DNA of 5,305 nt. Origin: Alphaproteobacteria bacterium. GTDB lineage: Bacteria > Pseudomonadota > Alphaproteobacteria > UBA6615. The DNA is taken from assembly GCA_029243445.1 (NCBI GenBank), contig JAQWSA010000084.1, positions 1 to 5,305 of the forward strand, read 5' to 3'. Positions within the stretch are counted from its first letter, which is position 1; every line of letters begins with the position of its first letter. Positions 1 through 5,305 of this stretch are shown here, piece after piece. The notes below the pieces were generated by a model, which saw only the letters and a program-made list of their open reading frames with translations, searched no databases and was not told the origin of the DNA. The translations under genes and the position numbers were made by a program.

Positions 1-462
1 TATATTTCCACCAATCTGACACGAACCCTCCGCTCCTAAGCTTAGAGGGAAATAGCGATTGTTTTCTTCAGCAGTTTTTTGTAGTTCTGCCAAAATACAT
101 CCTGCATCGACGGTCATTGTATAATTATAAGGATCAATATCTCGTACTTTATTTAATCTTTCTAAATTAATTATTATTTCTCCACTAGCTATACCACCCC
201 CACACAGACCAGTATTGCCACCTTGCGGTACTATGGCAACTTTGTGTTGATTACAGATTTTAACTACTGCTGCTACTTCATTAGTAGATTTTGGCCTAAT
301 TATGGCTGGACTACTGCCAATAAAGATGCCTCTAGATTCTTTAAGGTAAGGCTCCATATCAGTTGAATTTATTATGATGCCCTTTAAACCCACAATATCA
401 GTGATTTTATCAAGAATATCCTTTGGTAACTCTGGCATTTTGTCTTTGGAAAATATATCCAT
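1..462 (-). CDS. FAD-linked oxidase, D-2-hydroxyglutarate dehydrogenase type (5' part, cut by window edge)
   Basis: Only the first 154 residues are in the window; the 3' end lies beyond position 1. The visible part is the start of a FAD_binding_4 (VAO/PCMH-fold) domain. It shows the FAD-binding glycine motif PQGGNTGLCGGG at about residues 79-90, a strand with RDIDPYNYTMTVDAG at about 108-121, and FPLSLGAEGSCQIGGNI at 138-154, where the window ends. The GSCxIGGN form is typical of the D-2-hydroxyglutarate/D-lactate (Dld2, D2HGDH) clade rather than of GlcD glycolate oxidase. Members oxidise a D-2-hydroxyacid to the 2-oxoacid with FAD; the cap domain that sets the substrate is not visible. I chose ATG at 462 because AGAAGGA lies upstream, although its 14-base spacing is long. 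ATG at 438 (MPELPKDIL) also fits the family N-terminus, and TTG at 498 is possible. The gene follows sua5 by 60 bases on the same strand, in the same reading frame as the sua5 stop codon. Family assignment is firm; the exact substrate is inferred. Confidence 0.9.
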   Translation of the reverse strand, partial: MDIFSKDKMPELPKDILDKITDIVGLKGIIINSTDMEPYLKESRGIFIGSSPAIIRPKSTNEVAAVVKICNQHKVAIVPQGGNTGLCGGGIASGEIIINLERLNKVRDIDPYNYTMTVDAGCILAELQKTAEENNRYFPLSLGAEGSCQIGGNI

Positions 463-480
463 AGGATCAAATTTAATCCT
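463..480 (-). promoter_or_regulatory. Hairpin covering the ribosome binding site of the FAD oxidase gene
   Basis: Directly before the ATG at 462 the minus strand reads AGGATTAAATTTGATCCT. In RNA its ends can pair as AGGAUU with GAUCCU: five Watson-Crick pairs plus one U-G wobble, around an AAAUUU loop. The AGGA at the 5' end of the stem is the core of the only Shine-Dalgarno-like sequence in front of this gene, so a folded hairpin would hide it. That this tunes translation is inference; the pairing itself is seen. Confidence 0.4.
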
Positions 481-522
481 TCTGTAAATTGTCGGCAAGT
501 CAGTTAACCAATGTAAATTAAA

Positions 523-1470
523 TTAAGTTGATATCGCTGCTCTTCTTAGCCGGTCATTAATCGCTCGACCTAGTCCATATTTAGGAATAGGAGCTACTGC
601 GATACCATTAAACTTAGGCAGATCTAAAGCCCTTAGCATACCGAACAAATTAGCAGCTGCCTCAGTAAGATCTCCGGAATTACTTAAATTTGATGTTACT
701 GCAGCATTTGTTTCCGCTAACGCTCCAAAAGCTAGAAATGCCTCATCAGGCTCAGCAGACATTGCCTCCAGCCTCAGTGGTAGTTTGGTAGCATAGTGAC
801 GTGATAACATTCCAGGAGATTTTATGATAATATTTTTGTCGTTGGTCAAATCAGAAATTGGCCCAAATCTATCATTTAAATCTTCAAGTGTTACGGCTCC
901 ATGTCTTAGTAAACCAGGAGAATTTCCGCTTAAGTCGATTACTGTAGATTCTAGCCCAATGCTACATCTTCCGTCATCAATAACAATATCAGTCAAGCCC
1001 TTGAGGGATTCTTCAACGTGTTCTGCTGTTGTTGGACTAACTGAACCTGAAGTGTTAGCGCTCGGAGCAGCTATGGGGCCGCCAAAGCAAGATAGGAGGG
1101 AATTTGCCGTTGGATGGGAGGGTATTCTTATAGCAACTGTATCAAGGCCAGCAGTTACTAATAACGATAGACCGCTATCCCTACGTCTAGGGAGCACTAA
1201 TGTAAGTGGTCCTGGCCAAAGCTCATTAGCTATTTTTGCAGCTATATCACTGAATTTTGCATATTGTTCTGCGAGCTGTTTATTGTGCACGTGAACAATA
1301 AGAGGATTAAATCGAGGGCGTTTTTTTGTAGAAAAAATACTTGCTACTGCAATATCGTTACAAGCATCAGCACCTAATCCATAAACAGTTTCGGTAGGAA
1401 AAGCTACTAGGCCTCCATTAGCTAGAACTTGTACTGATTTATTTATTAAGGTTTTTTTTATGGAATTCAT
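523..1470 (-). CDS. sua5: L-threonylcarbamoyladenylate synthase (Sua5, two-domain form)
   Basis: This enzyme makes threonylcarbamoyl-AMP from threonine, bicarbonate and ATP in the cytoplasm. That is the first step of t6A formation at position 37 of tRNAs reading ANN codons; TsaB, TsaD and TsaE normally complete it. The 315 residues match the long Sua5 form. A YrdC/TsaC domain spans about residues 8-200, with GGLVAFPTETVYGLGADA (19-36), KKRPRFNPLIVHV (49-61), WPGPLTLVLP (85-94) and the nucleotide-binding region PIAAPSANTSG (132-142). A linker with SPGMLSRHYAT (218-228) follows, then the C-terminal Sua5 domain ending in GLGRAINDRLRRAA (299-312). ATG at 1470 lies one base after the cysQ stop (TAA-A-ATG), and upstream there is only a weak purine stretch (AAAGAAAA), so its translation is probably coupled to cysQ. 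It is followed by the FAD oxidase gene, a pairing I recall as common in alphaproteobacteria. All expected motifs are present. Confidence 0.96.
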   Translation of the reverse strand: MNSIKKTLINKSVQVLANGGLVAFPTETVYGLGADACNDIAVASIFSTKKRPRFNPLIVHVHNKQLAEQYAKFSDIAAKIANELWPGPLTLVLPRRRDSGLSLLVTAGLDTVAIRIPSHPTANSLLSCFGGPIAAPSANTSGSVSPTTAEHVEESLKGLTDIVIDDGRCSIGLESTVIDLSGNSPGLLRHGAVTLEDLNDRFGPISDLTNDKNIIIKSPGMLSRHYATKLPLRLEAMSAEPDEAFLAFGALAETNAAVTSNLSNSGDLTEAAANLFGMLRALDLPKFNGIAVAPIPKYGLGRAINDRLRRAAIST

Positions 1471-1471
1471 T

Positions 1472-2257
1472 TTAAACGTTTTCTTTACCGTAAGAAATAA
1501 AGCTTGGATTTAGGAATTTATTTTTATATTTTCCGTAGACAAGTGGTTTTCCATCCAATGTCTTTATATAGCCACCTGCAGCTTCTAAAATTGCATGGCC
1601 AGCCGCTGTATCCCATTCGCTGGTTGGGCCGAAGCGCGGATAAATATCGGCTTCACCGGCCGCCAGTAATCCAAATTTTAAGGCACTGCCACAAGGTACG
1701 TACCCATTTACCTTTTTATCAATTAGGTAGTTTTCGAGTCGATCATTTCTACTATGAGATCGACTTACTAAAACATCTATCCCTTCTATTGGTATATCAC
1801 GGCATTTAATTTCAGAATATTTATCACTATTTACAACCCGTTTTGCAGACCCAAAACCGGCACCGAAAAAAAGAACATCCAAAGCAGGAGCGTAAAGCAC
1901 TCCCAATACTGGTTTTAAATCAATTATTAGACCAATATTAACTGTGAACTCATCATTACGTTTTACAAATTCTCGAGTACCATCCAATGGATCAACGCTC
2001 CAAAAATTACCACCAGAAATATCTGGAAAATCACCAATTGCGATACGTTCTTCAGATACGATAGGGATATTGGGTGTAAGAGAAGATAAAGCCGATAAGA
2101 TAATAGTTTCGGCGGCTGTATCAGCTTCAGTAACTAGAGACCCGTCTGTCTTTCTCTCTGATGAAAAGTCTGTAGCATAAATATCCATAATAGCTACACC
2201 AGCTTCCCGAGCGATATTACAGACAGGTTCTAGAAATGGATTATATTTTTTTGACAA
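1472..2257 (-). CDS. cysQ: 3'(2'),5'-bisphosphate nucleotidase CysQ (TTG start)
   Basis: CysQ is a Mg-dependent, Li-sensitive phosphatase of the inositol monophosphatase superfamily. It converts 3'-phosphoadenosine 5'-phosphate (PAP), left over from sulfate assimilation and sulfotransfer, to AMP. The 261-residue length is normal. Visible motifs are DGSLVTEADTAAE (38-50), the metal-binding acidic pair in IVSEER (66-71), the signature SVDPLDGTREF (87-97; metal ligands D89 and D92), the CysQ-type segment GSALKFGLLAAGEADIYPR (190-208) and EWDTAAGHAILEAAGG (214-229; metal ligand D216). The start is TTG at 2257: AAGGG lies six bases upstream, an in-frame TAA lies just before that, and the first in-frame ATG (residue 24) would remove the first helix (LEPVCNIAREAG). 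It lies 33 bases after the molybdoenzyme gene and one base before sua5, all on one strand. A related inositol monophosphatase activity cannot be excluded from sequence, but the C-terminal motif favours CysQ. Confidence 0.94.
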   Translation of the reverse strand: MSKKYNPFLEPVCNIAREAGVAIMDIYATDFSSERKTDGSLVTEADTAAETIILSALSSLTPNIPIVSEERIAIGDFPDISGGNFWSVDPLDGTREFVKRNDEFTVNIGLIIDLKPVLGVLYAPALDVLFFGAGFGSAKRVVNSDKYSEIKCRDIPIEGIDVLVSRSHSRNDRLENYLIDKKVNGYVPCGSALKFGLLAAGEADIYPRFGPTSEWDTAAGHAILEAAGGYIKTLDGKPLVYGKYKNKFLNPSFISYGKENV

Positions 2258-2263
2258 AAAACA

Positions 2264-2268
2264 CCCTT
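2264..2268 (-). promoter_or_regulatory. Ribosome binding site that fixes the cysQ TTG start
   Basis: The minus strand reads AAGGG followed by TGTTTT and then TTG. Six bases is good spacing for a Shine-Dalgarno sequence. An in-frame TAA (2267-2269) overlaps this site, so no start further upstream is possible. Together these support TTG at 2257 as the real start rather than a later ATG. Confidence 0.65.
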
Positions 2269-2290
2269 AAAAGTTTAGACCTTAATAATT

Positions 2291-4627
2291 TTATTCAGCT
2301 GCAAGAGGACTATTAGCTGCTTCCCATATTACATCAGGTGTGGCAGGCATATCTATTTCTATTGATCCATCTGCTTTATGAAGAGCATCTATAATTGCAT
2401 TAATTATAGATGCTGGTGCACCAATTGCTCCTGCTTCTCCCGACCCTTTTATACCTAGCGGATTTGTAACACATTTAACATTACGCATATTAAAATCGAA
2501 GTATGGAAAATCACCCGCTCTGGGTAACCTATAATCCATAAATGATGCGGTAACTAGCTGGCCCGAATTGTTTTCGTATACTGTATGCTCTTGCAGGGCT
2601 TGGCCAATTCCTTGCACGATACCACCGTGAACCTGGCCTTCAATTAATAGTGGATTTATTACATCTCCGAAATCATCCATTACTGTGTATTTTATTATTT
2701 CTAGAACACCAGTTTCTGGGTCAATTTCTACCTCACAAATATGACATCCATTCGGATAGGTGGGAGCATCGGGCGTATGACTATAGGCTTCATCCAGGCC
2801 TGGCTCTATATCTTCAGGAAGGTTTTCTGGTTTATTGGAGGCACGAGCAACATCGAATAATGACATTGTTCGATCTGTACCTGCGACACGAAAGATACAA
2901 TCGTCGTAGTCAATATCAGCTTCTGCAGTTTCGAAGATATGAGCAGTAATTTTGCGGCCTTTTTCTATAATTGCCTCTGAGGCTTTGGAGACTGCTACTC
3001 CACCTACAGTGACAGACCTTGACCCACCCGTCATTCCGGGAGGTACTCTATCACTATCACCTTGAACAAGAGTTATATTGTCCGTATCTATACCAAGCCG
3101 GTCTGACATAATTTGTTTGTATGCTGTGTCATGTCCTTGGCCATTGGTGACCGTACCTATATAGATAGTAATATGATCGTTAGTAGTATCAAACTTTATA
3201 TCTGCTACTTCTGCGTTTCCTCCGCCACATTTTTCAACGTAAGTTGCCATGCCAATGCCATGTAGTTTTCCTCTTTTCAAACTATCAGCTTGTCGATTAG
3301 TAGCACCCGACCAATCAGCACGTCTCATACCTGCATCCATAATGTTTGCGAACTCACCACTATCGAATACATCACCTAGAGCAGTTTTATAGGGTAATTG
3401 ATTAGTACTTATAAAATTTCTTCGTCGTATTTCGTCCTGGGATAAGCCCATTTCACGTCCACATTTGTCAACAAGTCTCTCTATACAGTAAATAGCTTCT
3501 GGACGTCCTGCTCCACGATATGCATCGGTTGGAACTGTATTTGTATGAATACCTTTGACATTAGCCCAAATACTTGGAATTGAATAAAGACCGTTAAGCA
3601 TTCCAGTTCCAGCTTCTGTAGGTATAAAAGCACCAAAATGAGAAAGATATGCACCAAGATTAGCATGCGTAGTCACTCTTAGGGCTAAAAACTTACCATC
3701 TTCATCCATTGCCATTTCAGCTACGGTTTCATGATCACGTGCTTGGATGTCGGACATAAAGCCTTCACCCCTATCCGAAGACCATTTTACAGGACACTGC
3801 AATTTTTTAGCAGCCCAGACAACAATCGGCTGTTCTGGATGAGGAAATATTTTCATTCCAAATCCACCACCTACATCTCCGGTAATCACCTGCAGGTTTT
3901 CTTTTCCTATTTGCAGTATATGATCGCCAATAGTATCTCTTAAAATATGAGTTCCCTGGGATGAAGTGTAGAGAGTTGATCGTTCTGTTTTCGAGTTGTA
4001 GTCACCTATAGCACCTCTTGGTTCTATTGAATTAACTACGATGCGATTATTAATTAAACTAAGTTTCGTTACCCTTTTTGCTTTTGCAAAGGCTTTTTCT
4101 GTTTCTTCACGATCTCCTTTTCCCCAATTGAAACAGATATTATTAGGAATATCATCATGAACCAGCGCTGCTCCTTCTAGAGACGAATTATATGTATGAG
4201 TAGTTGATGGCAACTCTTCATATAAGACTTCTATATATTCAGCAGCATCACGCGCTTGGTTCAAAGTTTCAGCTACTATCACTGCTACAGGTTCGCCTAC
4301 ATGCCTTACACGTTTTTGGGCTAAGATGGGTCTATATGTGTTTGCTCTGTCACTACCGTCTATATTCGTAACGGGCGCCATACTAGGCATAGGTTTAATA
4401 CCTTCTTTATCTACGTCATCACCAGTTAACACTAGTAAGACACCTGGCGCTAATTTTGCATTATCAATATTTATAGAATTTATTTTAGCATGAGAATATG
4501 GTGAACGCAGGATATAGGCATAAGTTTGGCCTTCTAATGATATGTCGTCATTATAACTACCACCACCTGTTAATAGGCGTTGATCTTCTATTCGTGTTAC
4601 AGCTTGGCCTATGCCGAATTGACCCAT
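2291..4627 (-). CDS. Molybdopterin-binding large subunit, xanthine dehydrogenase/CO dehydrogenase family (form II CoxL-like)
   Basis: This 778-residue protein has the full length of the catalytic large subunit of molybdenum hydroxylases, which hydroxylate a small substrate with water and pass electrons to FeS and FAD subunits. The N-terminal hammerhead domain starts with FGIGQAVTRIEDQRLLTGGGSYNDDI (4-29) and includes VRHVGEPVAVIVAE (107-120). Molybdenum-cofactor motifs follow: SQGTH (223-227; the Gln expected near the Mo oxo group), DVGGGFGMK (251-259), AYRGAGRPEA (369-378), NGQGHD (495-500) and GSGEAGAIGAP (728-738), with E731 as the expected catalytic base. The active-site loop reads AYRGAGR, the form II signature, not the AYxCSFR of proven form I CO dehydrogenase, so the substrate is unknown; CO should not be assumed. 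ATG at 4627 has a strong GGGG ribosome binding site seven bases upstream. No small (2Fe-2S) or medium (FAD) subunit gene is adjacent: upstream is a divergent reductase gene and downstream is cysQ. There is no signal peptide, so it is presumably cytoplasmic. Confidence 0.93.
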   Translation of the reverse strand: MGQFGIGQAVTRIEDQRLLTGGGSYNDDISLEGQTYAYILRSPYSHAKINSINIDNAKLAPGVLLVLTGDDVDKEGIKPMPSMAPVTNIDGSDRANTYRPILAQKRVRHVGEPVAVIVAETLNQARDAAEYIEVLYEELPSTTHTYNSSLEGAALVHDDIPNNICFNWGKGDREETEKAFAKAKRVTKLSLINNRIVVNSIEPRGAIGDYNSKTERSTLYTSSQGTHILRDTIGDHILQIGKENLQVITGDVGGGFGMKIFPHPEQPIVVWAAKKLQCPVKWSSDRGEGFMSDIQARDHETVAEMAMDEDGKFLALRVTTHANLGAYLSHFGAFIPTEAGTGMLNGLYSIPSIWANVKGIHTNTVPTDAYRGAGRPEAIYCIERLVDKCGREMGLSQDEIRRRNFISTNQLPYKTALGDVFDSGEFANIMDAGMRRADWSGATNRQADSLKRGKLHGIGMATYVEKCGGGNAEVADIKFDTTNDHITIYIGTVTNGQGHDTAYKQIMSDRLGIDTDNITLVQGDSDRVPPGMTGGSRSVTVGGVAVSKASEAIIEKGRKITAHIFETAEADIDYDDCIFRVAGTDRTMSLFDVARASNKPENLPEDIEPGLDEAYSHTPDAPTYPNGCHICEVEIDPETGVLEIIKYTVMDDFGDVINPLLIEGQVHGGIVQGIGQALQEHTVYENNSGQLVTASFMDYRLPRAGDFPYFDFNMRNVKCVTNPLGIKGSGEAGAIGAPASIINAIIDALHKADGSIEIDMPATPDVIWEAANSPLAAE

Positions 4628-4667
4628 TTGTTATCCCCTTTTAAAATTAAACAGAATATACTCAGAA

Positions 4668-4681
4668 ATTATTTAAATAAT
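4668..4681. repeat. Perfect 14-base AT-only palindrome
   Basis: ATTATTTAAATAAT reads the same on both strands. It lies just upstream of the possible TATATT -10 element of the molybdoenzyme gene, about where a -35 box would be, so it could be an operator. In such AT-rich DNA a pure A/T palindrome can also arise by chance. Confidence 0.35.
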
Positions 4682-4752
4682 AGTGAAAGTATTACTACTG
4701 CTCCAGACTTGTTTTTTTATTTTACAAATAGAATCTTTAGGTAATTCTATGG

Positions 4753-4773
4753 TTTGCATGTTAAACATACAAA
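4753..4773. repeat. Imperfect 21-base inverted repeat before the reductase gene, operator-like
   Basis: The core TTGCATGTTAAACATACAA, extended by one T-A pair at the ends, forms two arms around a single central A at 4763. ATGTT pairs with AACAT, then comes one mismatch (C/A), then TTTG pairs with CAAA: nine of ten arm positions match. It lies 27 bases before the ATG of the reductase gene and downstream of the possible TAGAAT -10 element. It resembles a dimeric regulator site; a leader hairpin is unlikely with only a one-base loop. Function is inferred. Confidence 0.4.
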
Positions 4774-4800
4774 AATAAATAATTTGATGGAATTATTTTT

Positions 4801-5151
4801 ATGATAACTGTGTATGGTCTTAAGACCTGCGATACCACCAAAAAATCATTAAAGTGGTTGGAACGTAGAGAAGTTCCTCATCGTTACTTAGATGTAAGGG
4901 CGGATGGTGTCGACTTGGAACGCATAACTCTCTGGGCTATGGAAGTTGGTTGGGAGGTGCTTATGAATCGTGGAAGTACAACATGGCGAAACTTGCCTGA
5001 TGTAATTCGTGAAAATGTTAATGAAGACACAGCTCTTGCGTTAATGGTTGAAAACCCAACGCTTATAAAGCGCCCTGTTATAGAAATAGAAGCTGGCCTA
5101 ATCGTTGGGTTTAAGCCCTCGCAACAACGTGAGCTTGAAGAAGTAATTTAG
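4801..5151 (+). CDS. ArsC-family (YffB/Spx-like) thioredoxin-fold reductase
   Basis: The 116 residues match the short ArsC/Spx/YffB family throughout: YGLKTCDTTKKSLKWLERR (5-23), the GWE..LMNRGSTTWRNL segment (50-65), a helix ending LMVENPTLIKRPVIE (81-95) and VGFKPSQ (102-108). C10 is the expected nucleophile. The motif is CDTT, with a single cysteine rather than the CxxC of Spx, and R91 in IKRP is the conserved arginine of the family. The GLKTCDT and NRGSTTWR patterns look closest to YffB, a proposed glutathione-dependent thiol reductase with no firmly known substrate. Arsenate reduction is therefore unproven, and no other ars gene lies nearby. ATG at 4801 starts directly at the first beta strand as usual, behind a weak GGA ribosome binding site. 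It is the only plus-strand gene, transcribed away from the molybdoenzyme gene, and its end faces the permease gene 11 bases away. Confidence 0.92.
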   Translation: MITVYGLKTCDTTKKSLKWLERREVPHRYLDVRADGVDLERITLWAMEVGWEVLMNRGSTTWRNLPDVIRENVNEDTALALMVENPTLIKRPVIEIEAGLIVGFKPSQQRELEEVI

Positions 5152-5162
5152 ACGTTTTTGGT

Positions 5163-5305
5163 TTATAGGGGCCAAACTAAAAGTATTAACGGCACGGAAA
5201 CAATTACTATAAGAATTTCAAGAGGCAGTCCCATACGCCAATAGTCACCAAATTTGTACCCGCCGGGTCCCATCACGAGAACATTATTTTGATGTCCTAT
5301 TGGGG
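5163..5305 (-). CDS. SLC13 (DASS)-family permease, C-terminal end only
   Basis: The minus strand from the right edge encodes 46 residues and then TAA. It starts PIGHQNNVLVMGPGGYKFGDYWRMG and ends in a hydrophobic helix, LPLEILIVIVSVPLILLVWPL without its last residues being charged, as the final transmembrane segment. The PxGHQxN-LVMGPGGY-F-DY-R-GLPL pattern is the C-terminal substrate-site loop and last helix of SLC13/DASS permeases, inner-membrane transporters that commonly import dicarboxylates or sulfate, coupled to sodium or protons. The usual T in GHQTN is N here (GHQNN). The rest of the protein, including any TrkA-C domains, lies outside the window, so the substrate cannot be called. 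It converges on the reductase gene, with 11 bases between the two stop codons. Confidence 0.88.
   Translation of the reverse strand, partial: PIGHQNNVLVMGPGGYKFGDYWRMGLPLEILIVIVSVPLILLVWPL

Larger units (their letters stand above)
4628..4800. promoter_or_regulatory. Divergent intergenic promoter region
   Basis: These 173 very AT-rich bases separate two divergent genes and must hold promoters for both, including any shared promoter of the four-gene minus-strand cluster. Toward the molybdoenzyme gene a TATATT lies at 4655-4660 (minus strand) as a possible -10 element, with the GGGG ribosome binding site at 4635-4638; no good -35 hexamer is seen. Toward the reductase gene a TAGAAT at 4729-4734 is a possible -10, again without a good -35, and GGA at 4789-4791 is a weak ribosome binding site nine bases from the ATG. 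Two palindromes are listed separately. I see no open reading frame or RNA gene here. The promoter elements are guesses; the need for promoters follows from the layout. Confidence 0.5.

Noticed and set aside
824..1294. A 156-codon open frame on the plus strand
   Set aside because: It lies entirely antisense to sua5, whose protein motifs are clear throughout; its translation shows no recognisable domain.
1504..2180. Two plus-strand open frames (1504-1809 and 1944-2180)
   Set aside because: Both are antisense to cysQ, which has all its catalytic motifs; their translations look like shadow sequence.
2258..2290. Possible terminator between the molybdoenzyme gene and cysQ
   Set aside because: The 33-base gap has no stable stem followed by a T-run; the T-rich end is just the spacer before the TTG start.
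2650..3943. Short open frames on both strands (2650-2949 and 3731-3943 plus, 3481-3666 minus)
   Set aside because: All fall inside the molybdoenzyme gene in other frames and show low-complexity, family-less translations.
2291..4627. True aerobic CO dehydrogenase large subunit
   Set aside because: The active-site loop is AYRGAGR (form II) instead of the AYxCSFR loop with the copper-binding cysteine of form I, and CoxS/CoxM are not adjacent.
4801..5151. Arsenic resistance gene
   Set aside because: The family name ArsC alone is not evidence: the motifs look closer to YffB, and no arsR, acr3 or arsB gene is present in the window.
5157..5176. Inverted repeat TTTGG/CCAAA between the convergent reductase and permease genes as a terminator
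   Set aside because: The stem is only five pairs with a ten-base loop, has no proper T-run after it on either strand, and overlaps the end of the permease coding sequence.

Overview
The window is a compact, fairly AT-rich stretch (roughly 40% G+C by eye) from a bacterium, most probably an alphaproteobacterium, perhaps a free-living marine-type lineage. The lineage guess rests on the style of the proteins: the CysQ, the two-domain Sua5 beside a D-2-hydroxyglutarate dehydrogenase-type flavoprotein, and the SLC13 tail. No rRNA or other marker gene is present to confirm it.

Layout. Positions 1-4627 hold four minus-strand genes in a row. In transcription order these are an orphan molybdopterin-binding large subunit of the xanthine dehydrogenase/CO dehydrogenase family (2291-4627, form II signature AYRGAGR), cysQ (1472-2257, TTG start), sua5 (523-1470), and the N-terminal 154 residues of a FAD-linked oxidase of the D-2-hydroxyglutarate dehydrogenase type (1-462, running off the left edge). 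The gaps are 33, 1 and 60 bases and no convincing terminator is visible, so they may form one transcription unit. A 173-base divergent intergenic region (4628-4800) separates them from a plus-strand ArsC/YffB-family reductase (4801-5151). That gene converges, with 11 bases between stop codons, on the 3' end of a minus-strand SLC13-family permease (5163-5305, entering from the right edge).

How the genes fit together. They do not form one obvious pathway: a molybdenum hydroxylase, clearance of the sulfate-assimilation by-product PAP, the first step of tRNA t6A modification, and oxidation of a 2-hydroxyacid. Their spacing suggests shared transcription, and the one-base cysQ/sua5 junction suggests translational coupling. 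The most notable points are the large subunit without its FeS and FAD partner genes, a short hairpin that would cover the ribosome binding site of the FAD oxidase gene, and two palindromes in the divergent promoter region.

I see no mobile element, CRISPR array, RNA gene, phage gene or defence system here, and no clear sign of a new biological system. This looks like ordinary core and metabolic DNA with a few small regulatory curiosities.
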